This document shows, in pieces, positions 8,518 through 18,640 of a DNA stretch of 64,000 nt. The translations under genes and the position numbers were made by a program. The notes under the pieces are model-generated. The model did not search any database and was not told the DNA's origin. It worked only from the letters and a program-made list of their open reading frames with translations. Every line of letters starts with the position of its first letter. Positions within the stretch are counted from its first letter, which is position 1. The stretch spans positions 11,206 to 75,205 of the forward strand of contig JAEYSJ010000066.1 in NCBI GenBank assembly GCA_023434855.1. Direction: 5' to 3'. The stretch comes from Bacillota bacterium. Its GTDB lineage: Bacteria > Bacillota_C > Negativicutes > JAEYSJ01.

Positions 8518-9054
8518 ATGTGTAATTCGTGCGAAAAAGAGCTCGAAGCGAAATTTCCCGGCGGCGATGTAGATGTGTCCTTGCTTGCACCTGTTTTTAA
8601 AGAATATGCGGGCAAACAAGGCAGCCTTATTGCCATACTGCAAAAAACACAGGAAATTTTCGGCTATTTGCCATTGGCCGCTCTCCAGGCTATTGCGGAC
8701 AATACCGGTAACAAGCGGGCGAAAATTTATGGGATAGCGACCTTCTATTCCCAGTTCCGTTTAAATCCTGTTGGTAAGTATGTTATTTTGCAGTGTCAGG
8801 GTACTGCATGCCACGTGCTTGGCTCTAAGGCGATAGGCTACGCAATTTGCGACGAACTGAAGATTAAACCAGGTGAGACTACCGCAGACGGTCTGTTTAC
8901 GCTGGAAGATGTTGCTTGTCTGGGGTGCTGCAGTCTGGCGCCGGTCATTATGATTAATGGCGAGGCTTACGGCAAGCTAACACCGGACAATGTGAGAAAG
9001 ATATTGAGAGATATCAGTGAAGCCGAGAAAGGCGGTGTTGTCTGTGAAGCTTAG
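8518..9054 (+). CDS. stnA: NuoE-like [2Fe-2S] subunit of Sporomusa-type Nfn transhydrogenase
   Basis: The 178-aa protein is a thioredoxin-fold NuoE homologue. The four [2Fe-2S] cysteines are visible as CQGTAC near residue 92 and CLGCC near residue 132. In flavin-based bifurcating complexes NuoE-like subunits pass electrons to the NuoF-like flavoprotein. The next two genes encode a NuoF-like protein and a large NADPH-oxidoreductase fusion, a composition I recall for the Stn enzyme of Sporomusa ovata, which couples NADPH, NAD+ and ferredoxin. The symbol follows gene order and memory of that system, so it is less certain than the family. AAGGAGG lies 7 bases or so before the ATG. Confidence 0.8.
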   Translation: MCNSCEKELEAKFPGGDVDVSLLAPVFKEYAGKQGSLIAILQKTQEIFGYLPLAALQAIADNTGNKRAKIYGIATFYSQFRLNPVGKYVILQCQGTACHVLGSKAIGYAICDELKIKPGETTADGLFTLEDVACLGCCSLAPVIMINGEAYGKLTPDNVRKILRDISEAEKGGVVCEA

Positions 9055-10798
9055 AGTTGGTTTCGGCAGTTGCGGTATAGCCGCCGGTGGCCGTAAAGTC
9101 ATGGAAAAACTGGAAGCTGAGGTCAAGAACTCTGGTAAGGATATTGAACTGACGTCTACCGGTTGTATTGGCATGTGCTTTTATGAGCCTCTTATCGACG
9201 TCATTGAGGGTGAGAAGGTAACTACTTACGCCAACGTAACCCCGGAAACGGCTGAAGAAATATTTAAAAGCCATGTTCTTGGCGGCCAGCCGATTGAAAA
9301 GTATGTTGTTTCAACTACGGAAAAACCTTATCCGATATTGGCCAATCAGGTGCGTATCGCATTGAAAAACTGCGGTGTAATTGATCCGGAGAATATTGAA
9401 GAGTATCTTGCCACAGAGGGTTATAAAGCGTTGGCCAAAGTTATTAAGGATATGACTCCGGAAGAAGTTATTGAGGAGATTAAAGTATCAGGCTTGCGCG
9501 GACGCGGCGGCGCCGGATTCCCGACCTGGTTCAAATGGAATGCTGCCAGACAGTCCAAGGGCGACCTAAAGTATGTTGTATGTAACGCTGACGAAGGCGA
9601 TCCCGGGGCATTTATGGACCGGAGCGTACTGGAAGGCGATCCCCATGCTCTGTTAGAGGGTATGGCTATTTGCGGTTATGCCATCGGTGCACGCGAAGGT
9701 CACATCTATTGTCGTGCCGAGTATCCGCTGGCAATTAAACGTTTGGAAATTGCTATCGAAGATGCCAAAAAGAAAAATCTTTTGGGCAAGAACATTATGG
9801 GAACAAATTTCTCCTTTGACATGAAAATTAAGAAAGGCGCCGGCGCCTTTGTGTGCGGCGAGGAAACAGCCCTGATCGCATCGCTGGAAGGCGAACGGGG
9901 AATGCCGCGCCTTAAACCGCCATTTCCTGCCCAATCAGGCTTTTGGGGCAAACCGACCAACATTAATAACGTTGAGACCTTTGCCAATGTACCCTGGATT
10001 ATGTATCATGGCGGCAGCGAATATGCAAAATACGGTACCGAGAAAAGCAAGGGAACCAAAGTATTCGCGCTGGCCGGTAAAATTAAAAACGGCGGCTTGG
10101 TTGAAGTCCCGATGGGCATGACCCTGCGGGAAGTTATTTATGGCATCGGCGGCGGAATCTTAAAAGATAAGGATTTCAAAGCTGTTCAGATGGGTGGACC
10201 TTCCGGGGGCTGCATACCGAAACAACTCTTAGATACACCGGTTGACTATGATTCGATTAATGCGACCGGCGCTATTATGGGTTCCGGCGGTATGATTGTT
10301 ATGGACGAGGACACCTGTATGGTAGATATGGCCAGGTTCTTCCTTGATTTTACCGTTAAGGAATCCTGTGGCAAATGCATCTATTGCCGTATCGGCACCA
10401 AGCGGATGCTGGAAATACTGGAAAGAATAACTGCCGGTGAGGGACGTGAAGGCGATATTGAGGAATTGCAAGAACTATCCATCAATATCAAGGACGGATC
10501 TCTCTGCGGTCTGGGACAAACTGCGCCCAATCCGGTATTAACTACCATTCGCTATTTCCGCGACGAATATGAAGCCCACATCAGAGATAAGAAATGTCCG
10601 TCAAAATCATGTAAACCGTTATTGACCTATACTATCTGGGAAGATAAATGTAAAGGTTGCACACTTTGCGCCCAGAAGTGCCCGGTAAATGCAATCACCG
10701 GCGAGAAAAAGAAACCACATGTCATTGATCAGGCGTTGTGCACTAAGTGCGGCAACTGTGTAAGCACTTGCCGGCTCGACGCAGTATGTGTCGACTAG
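9044..10798 (+). CDS. stnB: NuoF-like FMN/NAD(H)-binding subunit of Sporomusa-type Nfn
   Basis: Domains in order are an N-terminal [2Fe-2S] thioredoxin-like part (GSCGIAAGG and GCIGMC within residues 5-50), the NADH/FMN domain (GLRGRGGAGFP near 149 and NADEGDPGAFMDRSVLEGDPH near 181), the [4Fe-4S] motif SCGKCIYCRIG near 440 with CGLGQ near 485, and two C-terminal ferredoxin-type clusters (CKGCTLCAQKCP, CTKCGNCVSTC). I chose the GTG at 9044, which overlaps the stnA stop by 11 bases and starts at the conserved KLRVGFGSCG; the frame is open from 9017. Known HydB/NuoF relatives carry the bifurcating or NAD-linked flavin site. It is one of three NuoF paralogues in this window. Confidence 0.85.
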   Translation: MKLRVGFGSCGIAAGGRKVMEKLEAEVKNSGKDIELTSTGCIGMCFYEPLIDVIEGEKVTTYANVTPETAEEIFKSHVLGGQPIEKYVVSTTEKPYPILANQVRIALKNCGVIDPENIEEYLATEGYKALAKVIKDMTPEEVIEEIKVSGLRGRGGAGFPTWFKWNAARQSKGDLKYVVCNADEGDPGAFMDRSVLEGDPHALLEGMAICGYAIGAREGHIYCRAEYPLAIKRLEIAIEDAKKKNLLGKNIMGTNFSFDMKIKKGAGAFVCGEETALIASLEGERGMPRLKPPFPAQSGFWGKPTNINNVETFANVPWIMYHGGSEYAKYGTEKSKGTKVFALAGKIKNGGLVEVPMGMTLREVIYGIGGGILKDKDFKAVQMGGPSGGCIPKQLLDTPVDYDSINATGAIMGSGGMIVMDEDTCMVDMARFFLDFTVKESCGKCIYCRIGTKRMLEILERITAGEGREGDIEELQELSINIKDGSLCGLGQTAPNPVLTTIRYFRDEYEAHIRDKKCPSKSCKPLLTYTIWEDKCKGCTLCAQKCPVNAITGEKKKPHVIDQALCTKCGNCVSTCRLDAVCVD

Positions 10799-10813
10799 AA
10801 GGGAGTGGTAATA

Positions 10814-13800
10814 ATGAGCAAAATTAGTATAAATATAAACGGTAAGGAAATAGTTGCGCTGGATGGCCAAACCATTCTGCAGGCCGCTTCTGAAAACGGT
10901 ATCGAAATACCACATCTCTGTTATGATGAACGGATCAAACCGTACGGCGCCTGCGGACTTTGCGTAGTGGAAATGGAAGGCAGTCCCAAGCTTGTAAGAT
11001 CTTGCGCGACCCCTGTACAAAACGGTCAGGTAATTAAGACCGATACTTCGAGAACTGTCTCCGCCCGTAAAACGGCATTGAAATTATTGGCATCAGACCA
11101 TCGTGGCGACTGCCGGCCGCCCTGCCATCAGGCTTGCCCTGCTCACACCGATTGCCAGGGTTATGTCGGTTTGATTGCCAATGGTCAGTATGCCGAAGCA
11201 TTGAAGCTAATTAAAGATAAAATGCCGATTCCGTTCAGCATCGGTAAGATTTGTCCGCATCCTTGCGAAGAGGCTTGCCGCCGTGAACTGGTGGAAGAAC
11301 CGATTTCAATTGCTGCGCTGAAAGCCTTTGTTGCTGAGATCGACCTTAAAGGGGAACGTTATATTCCAGCCTTAAAACCAGCGACTGGTAGGAAAGTGGC
11401 GATTATCGGTGCTGGCCCTGCCGGACTGACAGCCGGTTATTTCCTGGCCCGGGATGGTCATAAAGTAGTTATTTACGAAGCTATGCCTTATCCGGGTGGA
11501 ATGCTGCGCTATGGTATTCCGCAATACCGTCTGGACAAAGCAATGATTGACGAAGAAGTTGCCCTTATGAAGCAAATGGGCATTGAGTTCGTCTACAATA
11601 CCAAGATTGGCGATGATATCACTCTGGACCATCTCCGTAACAGCTATGACGCTGTATTCCTGGGCATCGGTTCCTGGGCGAGCCAGGGTCTCCGCTGCAA
11701 AGGAGATGATATGGAAGGTGTTCTCGGCGGTATTGATTTCTTAAGAGAAGTCACTATGAACAACAATGTCACTCTTGGTGGCAAAGTGCTGGTAGTTGGC
11801 GGCGGTAATACAGCAATGGACGTTGCCCGGACATCTGTACGACTTGGCGCTGACGAAGTTACCGTTATCTACAGAAGAACCTTAGAGGAAATGCCGGCTG
11901 AAAGACTGGAAATTGATGAAGCAATGGAAGAAGGCGTTAAATTCCAGTTCCTGGTAGCACCGGTCGAAGTTCTTGGTGAAAACGGTCATGCCAAAGCATT
12001 AAAATGTGAAATCATGAAATTAGGCGAGGCGGATGCTTCCGGGCGGAGAAAACCGGAACCTACCGGTGAGACCGTAACATTTGAAGCAGACAGAATTATT
12101 GCCGCTATCGGCCAGAAAACGGTTATTGGCAACATCAAGGATGTTGCGACAGATAAATCCGGTAACATCGTTGTTAAAGAAGGCGCATTTACTACCAACA
12201 TTGACAAAGTGTTTGCCGGCGGCGATGCTGTAACCGGTCCGAAGATTGCTATTGATGCTGTTGCGCAAGGCAGAAATGCGGCTACTGTAATTGACAGCTA
12301 TCTCAATGGTAAACTGGTGCCGCATGTTGAAGGCAAAATTATTGCCCAGACAGATTTGACATCTGCGGACTTTGCCGACAGAGCGAAAGCACCGCGGGTG
12401 GCATTAAGAGTGGCAGATGAGCATGTACGGAATAAGAACTTCATGCAGGTTGCCGAAGTGTTTACGGAAGAAGACGCTGTGCGTGAAAGTAAGCGTTGTC
12501 TGGAATGTGGCTGCCGTGATTACTTTGAATGCCAGCTGATTAAATATATCCAGGATTATGGCGTTGAAACCGAAAAACCTGTTGGCGTGGAAAGTCCTAA
12601 ACGTCAGGTTGTTGACAATCATCCTTTCGTTGAACGTAATGCCGATAAGTGCGTATTGTGCGGCCTATGCGTCCGCGTTTGCGATGAAGTTGTCGGTGCT
12701 ACTGCAATCGGATTGGTAGGCCGTGGTATAGATTCAGTCATTTACCCTGAATTTAAATTGCCGCTTAGTGAAACTTCCTGCATCTCTTGCGGATCATGCG
12801 TTGATATCTGCCCGACAGGTGCATGCATGGAAAAACAAGCTTCCGCTAAACAGATTCCCGCAGTCCTGAATAAAGTGTCGTCGGTTTGCGGCTTCTGCGG
12901 CGTGGGCTGTACTGTTAATGTTGAGTATAGAGGCGACGCTGTATTTAGAGTGACCCCGGACAAGGAAAGCGGCGATGGATGGCTGTGCAACCGCGGTAAA
13001 TACGGCATCAGCTATGTCAATGATCCTACCCGCCTAATCAATCCTCAGATAAAACGTAACGGACAATTTGTCCAAACCGATTGGAACGAGGCAAGTCTGG
13101 AAGTTGTTAAGCGTCTGCAAGCTATTGCCGCCATTCATGGCAAGGACAGCATTGGCGTGGTGGTATCACCGCGGTTGACCAATGAAGAACTGTTTGTTGC
13201 TGCAAAATTGGCTGATGCTGTTCAAACTACGGTTAAGACTTCCTACAGCGTAAATGGTGGCAGCGGAATTGACGCAGTATTTGGTTATGATGCCTCCACC
13301 AATAGCTATGCTGAACTTGATAATAGTGATTTTGTGCTGACAGTCGGCAATGTTAAAGAAAATCACCCGGTATTGGACTTCAAAATCAGGGTGGCTGAAC
13401 TTGCCAGTGCCGAATGGCCACAAGGTCTTGCAAGCACTGCTGATGTGAAAGCATTTGTTAAAGCATTGCTGGATCTTGCTGATGAGAAAAAAGTGGCTGC
13501 TAAAGCCGATGGCTTTGCCGAACTCAAGGCTTCACTGGCCGCTGTTGCGGTTAGCGAACCTGTTAAATGCTTGGCACAGAGATATGCTAAAGCAGTAAAA
13601 CCGCTTATCCTTATTGACGAAGATACTGTCAGCAAGGAAGCAGTGAAGCTGTTTGCATATGCGGCAGTGCTTACCGGCAAAGTGGGCGCCGCTTATCGAG
13701 GCGTAATCCTTGCCAGAAGCAAAAACAACACTCAGGGTGCGATTGACATGGGCTTTGGCCAACCTGCCGATGTTGTTGCCCAGGGCATTGAAAGCGGCAA

Positions 13801-14356
13801 GATTAAAGCACTGGTTGTTATTGGGGAAAATCCGGCAGTTTGCCCGGAAAAAATGGCGTTACTGAAGAAATTGTCCTTCCTTGCAGTATTTGATATCTTC
13901 ATGACCAAGACTGCGGCAGCAGCCGATGTGGTATTGCCGCTGGTCAGCGCTGCAGAGACTGAGGGCACTTATACCCGTAGTGACCGCCGTATTCAGGCTG
14001 TTCATGCAGCACTTCAGCCGAAAACCGGTAAAGATAATCTTGCAGTATTGTTAGATATTATGGGTCATTTCTGCGCGAAGTGTGGCAATGCAACTATTGC
14101 TGAGGTAAGAGATTGCCTTGCCAAAGAAGTGCCGACCTATGCAGGTATAGGTGTTGCTGATGTTGATGCAACTGCAGTTTACTGGCCGAACACTAAAGAA
14201 AATGCTACTGGTGTAAATGTGCTGTACACTGAAGGTTTTGCAACTGCCGGTAAAAAAGCGGTACTTGGTGCTGTTGATGACGCTGCCGTATTTGCAGACA
14301 AGAAGACCTATGACACCGTGGAAATGTATTTTGAAAATGTGAAAAAGAGTTCATAG
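10814..14356 (+). CDS. stnC: Large NADPH-oxidoreductase fusion subunit of Sporomusa-type Nfn
   Basis: This 1180-aa fusion has, in order, a NuoG-type [2Fe-2S] domain (cysteines around residues 35-65), a GltD/NfnB-like NADPH:FAD module (IIGAGPAGLTAGYFLARDG near 197 and VVGGGNTAMDVARTS near 326), two [4Fe-4S] motifs (CVLCGLCVRVC near 612, CISCGSCVDICP near 655), and a C-terminal region resembling the start of molybdopterin oxidoreductases (CGFCGVGC near 693, then a degenerate remainder). The GltD-like part is the expected NADPH site. No formate-dehydrogenase catalytic Cys or Sec motif was seen, so the last third is probably structural or electron-transferring. The start at 10814 follows AAGGGAGTGG. 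The C-terminal third is unusually Ala/Val/Lys-rich and looks fast-evolving. Confidence 0.85.
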   Translation: MSKISININGKEIVALDGQTILQAASENGIEIPHLCYDERIKPYGACGLCVVEMEGSPKLVRSCATPVQNGQVIKTDTSRTVSARKTALKLLASDHRGDCRPPCHQACPAHTDCQGYVGLIANGQYAEALKLIKDKMPIPFSIGKICPHPCEEACRRELVEEPISIAALKAFVAEIDLKGERYIPALKPATGRKVAIIGAGPAGLTAGYFLARDGHKVVIYEAMPYPGGMLRYGIPQYRLDKAMIDEEVALMKQMGIEFVYNTKIGDDITLDHLRNSYDAVFLGIGSWASQGLRCKGDDMEGVLGGIDFLREVTMNNNVTLGGKVLVVGGGNTAMDVARTSVRLGADEVTVIYRRTLEEMPAERLEIDEAMEEGVKFQFLVAPVEVLGENGHAKALKCEIMKLGEADASGRRKPEPTGETVTFEADRIIAAIGQKTVIGNIKDVATDKSGNIVVKEGAFTTNIDKVFAGGDAVTGPKIAIDAVAQGRNAATVIDSYLNGKLVPHVEGKIIAQTDLTSADFADRAKAPRVALRVADEHVRNKNFMQVAEVFTEEDAVRESKRCLECGCRDYFECQLIKYIQDYGVETEKPVGVESPKRQVVDNHPFVERNADKCVLCGLCVRVCDEVVGATAIGLVGRGIDSVIYPEFKLPLSETSCISCGSCVDICPTGACMEKQASAKQIPAVLNKVSSVCGFCGVGCTVNVEYRGDAVFRVTPDKESGDGWLCNRGKYGISYVNDPTRLINPQIKRNGQFVQTDWNEASLEVVKRLQAIAAIHGKDSIGVVVSPRLTNEELFVAAKLADAVQTTVKTSYSVNGGSGIDAVFGYDASTNSYAELDNSDFVLTVGNVKENHPVLDFKIRVAELASAEWPQGLASTADVKAFVKALLDLADEKKVAAKADGFAELKASLAAVAVSEPVKCLAQRYAKAVKPLILIDEDTVSKEAVKLFAYAAVLTGKVGAAYRGVILARSKNNTQGAIDMGFGQPADVVAQGIESGKIKALVVIGENPAVCPEKMALLKKLSFLAVFDIFMTKTAAAADVVLPLVSAAETEGTYTRSDRRIQAVHAALQPKTGKDNLAVLLDIMGHFCAKCGNATIAEVRDCLAKEVPTYAGIGVADVDATAVYWPNTKENATGVNVLYTEGFATAGKKAVLGAVDDAAVFADKKTYDTVEMYFENVKKSS

Positions 14357-14370
14357 CACTGTTGCTAAAC

Positions 14371-14403
14371 AAAATGGGCCAGGGTCCGTTCCTGGCCCAT
14401 TTT
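14371..14403 (+). terminator. Intrinsic terminator after stnC
   Basis: AAAATGGGCCAGG at 14371-14383 pairs perfectly with 14391-14403 around a 7-base loop, ending in TTTT. It closes the stnABC operon. Confidence 0.85.
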
Positions 14404-14430
14404 GTGATTTATTTTTGATTATGGTACAAT
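14402..14430 (+). promoter_or_regulatory. Possible promoter for the pab operon
   Basis: TTGTGA at 14402-14407 and TACAAT at 14425-14430 are 17 bases apart. The start site would lie only about 13 bases before the pabA ATG, so the leader would be very short. It partly overlaps the stn terminator. Confidence 0.35.
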
Positions 14431-14449
14431 GATGCCGGAGGAATGCGCA

Positions 14450-15067
14450 ATGATTGTAATGATTGATAACTATGATTCGTTTGTCTATAATCTCGTTCAG
14501 TATTGTGGCGAATTGGGAGAGGAAATTAAAGTATTTCGCAATGATAAAATCACCCTTTCGCAGATTGAGGATTGTGCGCCAGATCAAATCATTATTTCTC
14601 CTGGACCTTGCACTCCTAACGAAGCCGGCATTAGCCTCGAACTGATTGAGTATTTCAAAGGACGAGTGCCAATTTTGGGAGTCTGTTTAGGACACCAGGC
14701 TATTGGACAAGCTTTTGGTGGTGATGTTGTGCGTGCGCCACGGCTCATGCATGGCAAAACATCGCTTATCTATCATGACGGCCAGGGCATTTTCCAAGGA
14801 TTACCCAGTCCATTTACCGCTACCCGGTATCATTCCTTAATCATAAAACGTGATACTTTGCCGGAGGGACTGATCATTACTGCCGAGACCGATCAGGGCG
14901 AAATTATGGGTGTCCGTCATCGCAAGTATGCTGTAGAAGGAGTTCAGTTCCATCCTGAATCTATTCTCACCGAGGCAGGTCATAAAATGCTGCTTAATTT
15001 CTTAGCACTAAACCCAACATGGAAGAGTAAGGCAGGAGTCAAATATTATGAAACCTATAGTGCGTGA
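14450..15067 (+). CDS. pabA: Aminodeoxychorismate synthase, glutamine amidotransferase component
   Basis: PabA releases ammonia from glutamine for PabB in 4-aminobenzoate synthesis (folate branch). The 205-aa protein has the class I amidotransferase triad: [15 protein letters not shown] (catalytic Cys) and [14 protein letters not shown] (His and Glu). [15 protein letters not shown] at the N-terminus is typical of PabA/TrpG. The ATG at 14450 is preferred over 14429 because GGAGG lies at 14437-14441. It overlaps pabB by 20 bases. Some organisms share one amidotransferase with anthranilate synthase; this cannot be excluded. Confidence 0.92.
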   Translation: MIVMIDNYDSFVYNLVQYCGELGEEIKVFRNDKITLSQIEDCAPDQIIISPGPCTPNEAGISLELIEYFKGRVPILGVCLGHQAIGQAFGGDVVRAPRLMHGKTSLIYHDGQGIFQGLPSPFTATRYHSLIIKRDTLPEGLIITAETDQGEIMGVRHRKYAVEGVQFHPESILTEAGHKMLLNFLALNPTWKSKAGVKYYETYSA

Positions 15068-16448
15068 AATAAACACTTCATGGTCGGCAGAAACCATCTT
15101 TGCTTTGTTTGCGCAAGAGCCTTTTAGCGTGTTCTTAGATAGTGCCAAAGATGCCTACGGCATGGGCCGGTATTCTTATATTGCCCGGGACCCTTTTATG
15201 AAATTTACCAGCAAAGATTCCCAAGTTATTACTCAGATTGGTGCCGAATTGCTAACTGAGGAAGGGAATCCTTTTGAAAAATTAAAAGAAATACTATATA
15301 AATATCGTTGTGAAAAGGTTGCAGGATCGCCGCCGTTTACCGGGGGAGCAATCGGCTATTTTGGCTACGATCTGGGCTATTTATTGGAGAAAATTCCAGG
15401 CTACAGCCAGGATGATCTGGAGGTGCCTGATTGTTGTTTTGGTTTCTATGATACCGTGCTCATCTTTGACCATCACGAGAATAAAACCTATATTGCGGCC
15501 AATGGTTTTCCTGAACTGGAGGAGACTGCAAGGATGGCGAGAGCAGAGGCCAGAATTGACGAAATGACAGAATTAATGCAGCGGGCTCAGCAATTGGATG
15601 CTCCTCGTCCGGCTATGCCGCAAGGTGAATATTCTTCTAATTTTACTTACGATAAATACTGCCGAATGATTCAAACCGGCATTGATTATATAGCTGCCGG
15701 GGACATTTTTCAAGTAAACTTAACTCAGCGTTTATCAGCCAAACTGACGATGGACCCTTTTGAGTTGTACCGTTATCTGCGGCATATTAATCCGGCGCCC
15801 TTTGCTTCCTATTTGAATTTTGGTGAAGTAAAAGTGGCCAGCGCTTCTCCGGAAAGATACCTGTTGCTAAAGGATGGTATTGTGGAAACAAGGCCAATTA
15901 AAGGAACCCGTCCGCGGGGCACAGACCCCGTATCTGACAGGAAGTTGAGAGAAGAGCTTATAAATAGTGAAAAAGACCGGGCAGAACTGGTGATGATTAT
16001 TGATCTTGAACGTAATGATCTGGGCCGGGTATGTGAGTATGGCAGTGTCCGGGTGCCTGATTTAATTCGTCTGGAGGAATATGCAACAGTATTTCATTTG
16101 GTGTCTACCGTTGTTGGCAAACTGTCTCCCGGCAAGGATGTTATTGATTTAGTAAGTGCATCTTTTCCTGGTGGTTCCATTACCGGTGCTCCCAAAGTGC
16201 GGTCAATGGAAATTATTGATGAATTGGAGCCGGTACGGCGGGGAATTTATACCGGTTCAATCGGCTATCTTGATTTTAATGGCGATGCTGATTTAAATAT
16301 TGTTATTCGTACTTTTGTTATTAAAAATGGGTATGCTTATGTACAAGTTGGTGGCGGAATTATTGCAGACTCGGTTCCCGCACTGGAGTATGAGGAGTCG
16401 TTGGATAAGGCGCGAGCCTTAATGCGGTCCTTGGGTTATCAGGTATAA
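15048..16448 (+). CDS. pabB: Aminodeoxychorismate synthase component I
   Basis: PabB converts chorismate and ammonia to 4-amino-4-deoxychorismate. The 466-aa protein belongs to the chorismate-binding family: it has an N-terminal TrpE/PabB domain and the catalytic part from about residue 195. The motif PIKGTRPRG near residue 281 has the Lys that marks aminodeoxychorismate synthases, where anthranilate synthases have [17 protein letters not shown] near 370 is also conserved. Translational coupling to pabA is suggested by the overlap. Confidence 0.93.
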   Translation: MKPIVREINTSWSAETIFALFAQEPFSVFLDSAKDAYGMGRYSYIARDPFMKFTSKDSQVITQIGAELLTEEGNPFEKLKEILYKYRCEKVAGSPPFTGGAIGYFGYDLGYLLEKIPGYSQDDLEVPDCCFGFYDTVLIFDHHENKTYIAANGFPELEETARMARAEARIDEMTELMQRAQQLDAPRPAMPQGEYSSNFTYDKYCRMIQTGIDYIAAGDIFQVNLTQRLSAKLTMDPFELYRYLRHINPAPFASYLNFGEVKVASASPERYLLLKDGIVETRPIKGTRPRGTDPVSDRKLREELINSEKDRAELVMIIDLERNDLGRVCEYGSVRVPDLIRLEEYATVFHLVSTVVGKLSPGKDVIDLVSASFPGGSITGAPKVRSMEIIDELEPVRRGIYTGSIGYLDFNGDADLNIVIRTFVIKNGYAYVQVGGGIIADSVPALEYEESLDKARALMRSLGYQV

Positions 16449-16463
16449 GGATTGGGTGAGTTT

Positions 16464-17339
16464 ATGACGGACAGCATTATTTATTTAAATGGCAGCTTAG
16501 TGTCTGGTAATACTGCCGCACTTTCCCCTTATGACCATGGCTTCCTTTATGGGCATGGCTTATTTGAAACTATGCGGTCTTACCGGGGAAAAGTATTTCG
16601 TTTACAATCCCACTTGGGGCGATTGGCCAACAGTATGTCCATGCTTGGCTGGCCCCAGTTTGCCTCAGACGAGGAATTTGAGGCCGCAATCCATGATACT
16701 CTTGCGGCCAATCAACTGTCCGAAGCTTCTGTCAGACTTACCGTTTCCAGGGGTGTAGGACCAGCCCGGCCTGACGCTGCCTCCTGCGGTAAGCCTACGG
16801 TTATGGTATTTGCCCTGCCATATGTTCCTCTGAGCCAGGAATGCTATGAGGAAGGCTGGAGCTTGGCTACGGTGGGCATTCGCCGTAATTTGTCATCACC
16901 GCTTTACTCAATCAAATCAGCAAATTATCTTGATAATTTGCTGGCCAAGACGGAGGCGCAGCAACGGGGAGCCCGCGAAGCTCTGATTTTAAATACTGCC
17001 GGCAATATTGCTGAAGGCACCATGTCCAACATTTTTTTCGTTATTGCTGGAAAGCTGGTCACTCCTGATTTGGCCAGTGGTATATTACCAGGTGTTACCC
17101 GGGCGGTAGTTTTGGAATTAGCTTTACAGGCAGGTCTGCTTGTGGAGGACAGGCCGGTTTCACCTAAGGAGATTTCTGAAGCGACAGAAGTCTTTCTGAC
17201 TAGTTCTCTTGTTGAAATCATACCTGTAACCATGCTGGATAGTCATAAAATTGGCGACGGCAGGCCAGGCGGAATAACAAGGAAACTATCCACCCTCTAT
17301 CGGGAACAGGTCAAAATCGAAATAGCAAATAATAAGTAA
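16464..17339 (+). CDS. pabC: Aminodeoxychorismate lyase (class IV aminotransferase fold)
   Basis: PabC cleaves 4-amino-4-deoxychorismate to 4-aminobenzoate and pyruvate using PLP. The roughly 291-aa protein begins IIYLNGSLV and contains SPYDHGFLYGHGLFETMR, the N-terminal landmark of the class IV fold. The PLP lysine is in SIKSANYLDN near residue 152, and GNIAEGTMSNIFFV near 175 is the cofactor-binding segment. The family also includes branched-chain and D-amino-acid aminotransferases; the pabAB context decides the call. A TTG at 16452 in frame is an alternative start. A terminator follows at once. Confidence 0.88.
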   Translation: MTDSIIYLNGSLVSGNTAALSPYDHGFLYGHGLFETMRSYRGKVFRLQSHLGRLANSMSMLGWPQFASDEEFEAAIHDTLAANQLSEASVRLTVSRGVGPARPDAASCGKPTVMVFALPYVPLSQECYEEGWSLATVGIRRNLSSPLYSIKSANYLDNLLAKTEAQQRGAREALILNTAGNIAEGTMSNIFFVIAGKLVTPDLASGILPGVTRAVVLELALQAGLLVEDRPVSPKEISEATEVFLTSSLVEIIPVTMLDSHKIGDGRPGGITRKLSTLYREQVKIEIANNK

Positions 17340-17340
17340 A

Positions 17341-17364
17341 AGAGCCTTAGTAGGCTCTTTTTTT
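17341..17364 (+). terminator. Intrinsic terminator after pabC
   Basis: AGAGCC at 17341-17346 pairs with GGCTCT at 17353-17358 and is followed by a T-run to 17364. Confidence 0.85.
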
Positions 17365-17418
17365 AGTAGCAGATAGTACAAATTGCCGGCATTAGGTAGT
17401 TTGGAGCTAATGTTTTTG

Positions 17419-17592
17419 AACCACAGAGGACACAGAGGACACAGAGTGGAACGGCGCGATGCCCATCGCGCAATGACAAAGGTATTAACTTGGTTTTGAC
17501 CGTCATAAAGTGAGACACATTGAATTAAGAACGTAGCAAAGAATACAGGTAATAAATATTATCCCTCTGCGCCCTCTGTGTCCTCTGTGGTT
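17419..17592. repeat. Inverted array of 9-nt units, CACAGAGGA type
   Basis: The left arm at 17419-17446 is built of CACAGAGGA-like 9-mers. The right arm at 17564-17592 is its near complement (CTCTGTGTCCTCTGTGG) and is followed by TTAGTCGTATCC. About 117 bases separate the arms, including a small GCGCGATGCCCATCGCGC palindrome. A worn relative lies at 59947-60097 and a fragment at 38787-38809. Confidence 0.8.
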
Positions 17593-17631
17593 AGTCGTAT
17601 CCTCAAGTTCGTGCATGTAGCTATTTTTTAA

Positions 17632-18528
17632 TTAGATTTTAGTTGTGCCGGCAATATAGAAACCGCGTTGTATATTCGTAGCTTTTTCCCAGGAGATATC
17701 CGGACTAATACTTTCCCAGCCTCTGAACAGGCTGAACCATTGATAACGGTAGCCCAGAGTAATTGTTGCTTTGTTGGGAACAACGGCATAACGTAAGCCG
17801 ATACTTGTATCAAGCATTTGTGCTGAGCCGGAATGAGCAAAACTCAAATCACGCAAGTTCCACCAGCCATTGCCTTGGGCCAGGATGAGGGGTGAATACG
17901 ACAATGAACCAACAAGCGAAAGTTTAGCTGTTAATGGTGAATGAGCAGTTATACCTACATGCGGTCCTTGATATACCATCCTATAAGTAGAATCAAGCGC
18001 AGGTAAAGAATCGGCGGTAGCACCATATGCTTCAATAGAATATAGGCCGTCTGTCATGCGAAAGTAATTATTGCGATAAGTATAGCCATAGAAGAACTCA
18101 GTATTTGCACCTGTTTTTTCTTTCCAGTCAATATTTACATAACTGCTGTGGCCACCAGTATTGAACTCGCCATAATACCATAAATTTTGTGATTGGGAAT
18201 AATCCCAATCCGAGTCGCTGCCATTGGCATGATGAATATTTCCCATTAAGCCGGCTTCAATCTGAAATTTTTTAATAGGAGAGATTTGGTTTTCATAAAC
18301 TGCCGTAAGATAATTACCGGATTGTGGATAATAGAGCTGCGAAGCACCGTTATTCGATCCGGGATTAATGCCGCCGGTTTGATTGAGGGGAAATGAGGTG
18401 CGCCATAACTGTGATCCATCGGCATGCCAAGCACCTAATGTAATATCAGCAGCTAGTGTGGTACTAAGTTGTGACAATAATATTGCAGCTATAGAAATAG
18501 ATCTTGCAAGTTTTTTACATTTAAACAC
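17632..18528 (-). CDS. Predicted outer-membrane or secreted protein, function unknown
   Basis: The 298-aa protein begins with a basic N-terminus and a hydrophobic stretch ending TTLAADITLG, a likely Sec signal peptide cleaved after about residue 26. The rest alternates hydrophobic and polar residues with many aromatic girdle-like Tyr and Trp residues, and ends GFYIAGTTKI, which fits a beta-barrel outer-membrane protein of a diderm cell. The start codon is GTG at 18528. No specific family was recognised. It is transcribed on its own between repeat elements. Confidence 0.6.
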   Translation of the reverse strand: MFKCKKLARSISIAAILLSQLSTTLAADITLGAWHADGSQLWRTSFPLNQTGGINPGSNNGASQLYYPQSGNYLTAVYENQISPIKKFQIEAGLMGNIHHANGSDSDWDYSQSQNLWYYGEFNTGGHSSYVNIDWKEKTGANTEFFYGYTYRNNYFRMTDGLYSIEAYGATADSLPALDSTYRMVYQGPHVGITAHSPLTAKLSLVGSLSYSPLILAQGNGWWNLRDLSFAHSGSAQMLDTSIGLRYAVVPNKATITLGYRYQWFSLFRGWESISPDISWEKATNIQRGFYIAGTTKI

Positions 18529-18640
18529 CGTGCAGGCCTCACTTTACATAATATATTACTGTGTATATTCGAGGATAAACGGTAAATCCCTGTTGTCATA
18601 ATAACGGTAAATGTTGCATCTTAGATAAATCGGCTTATTT

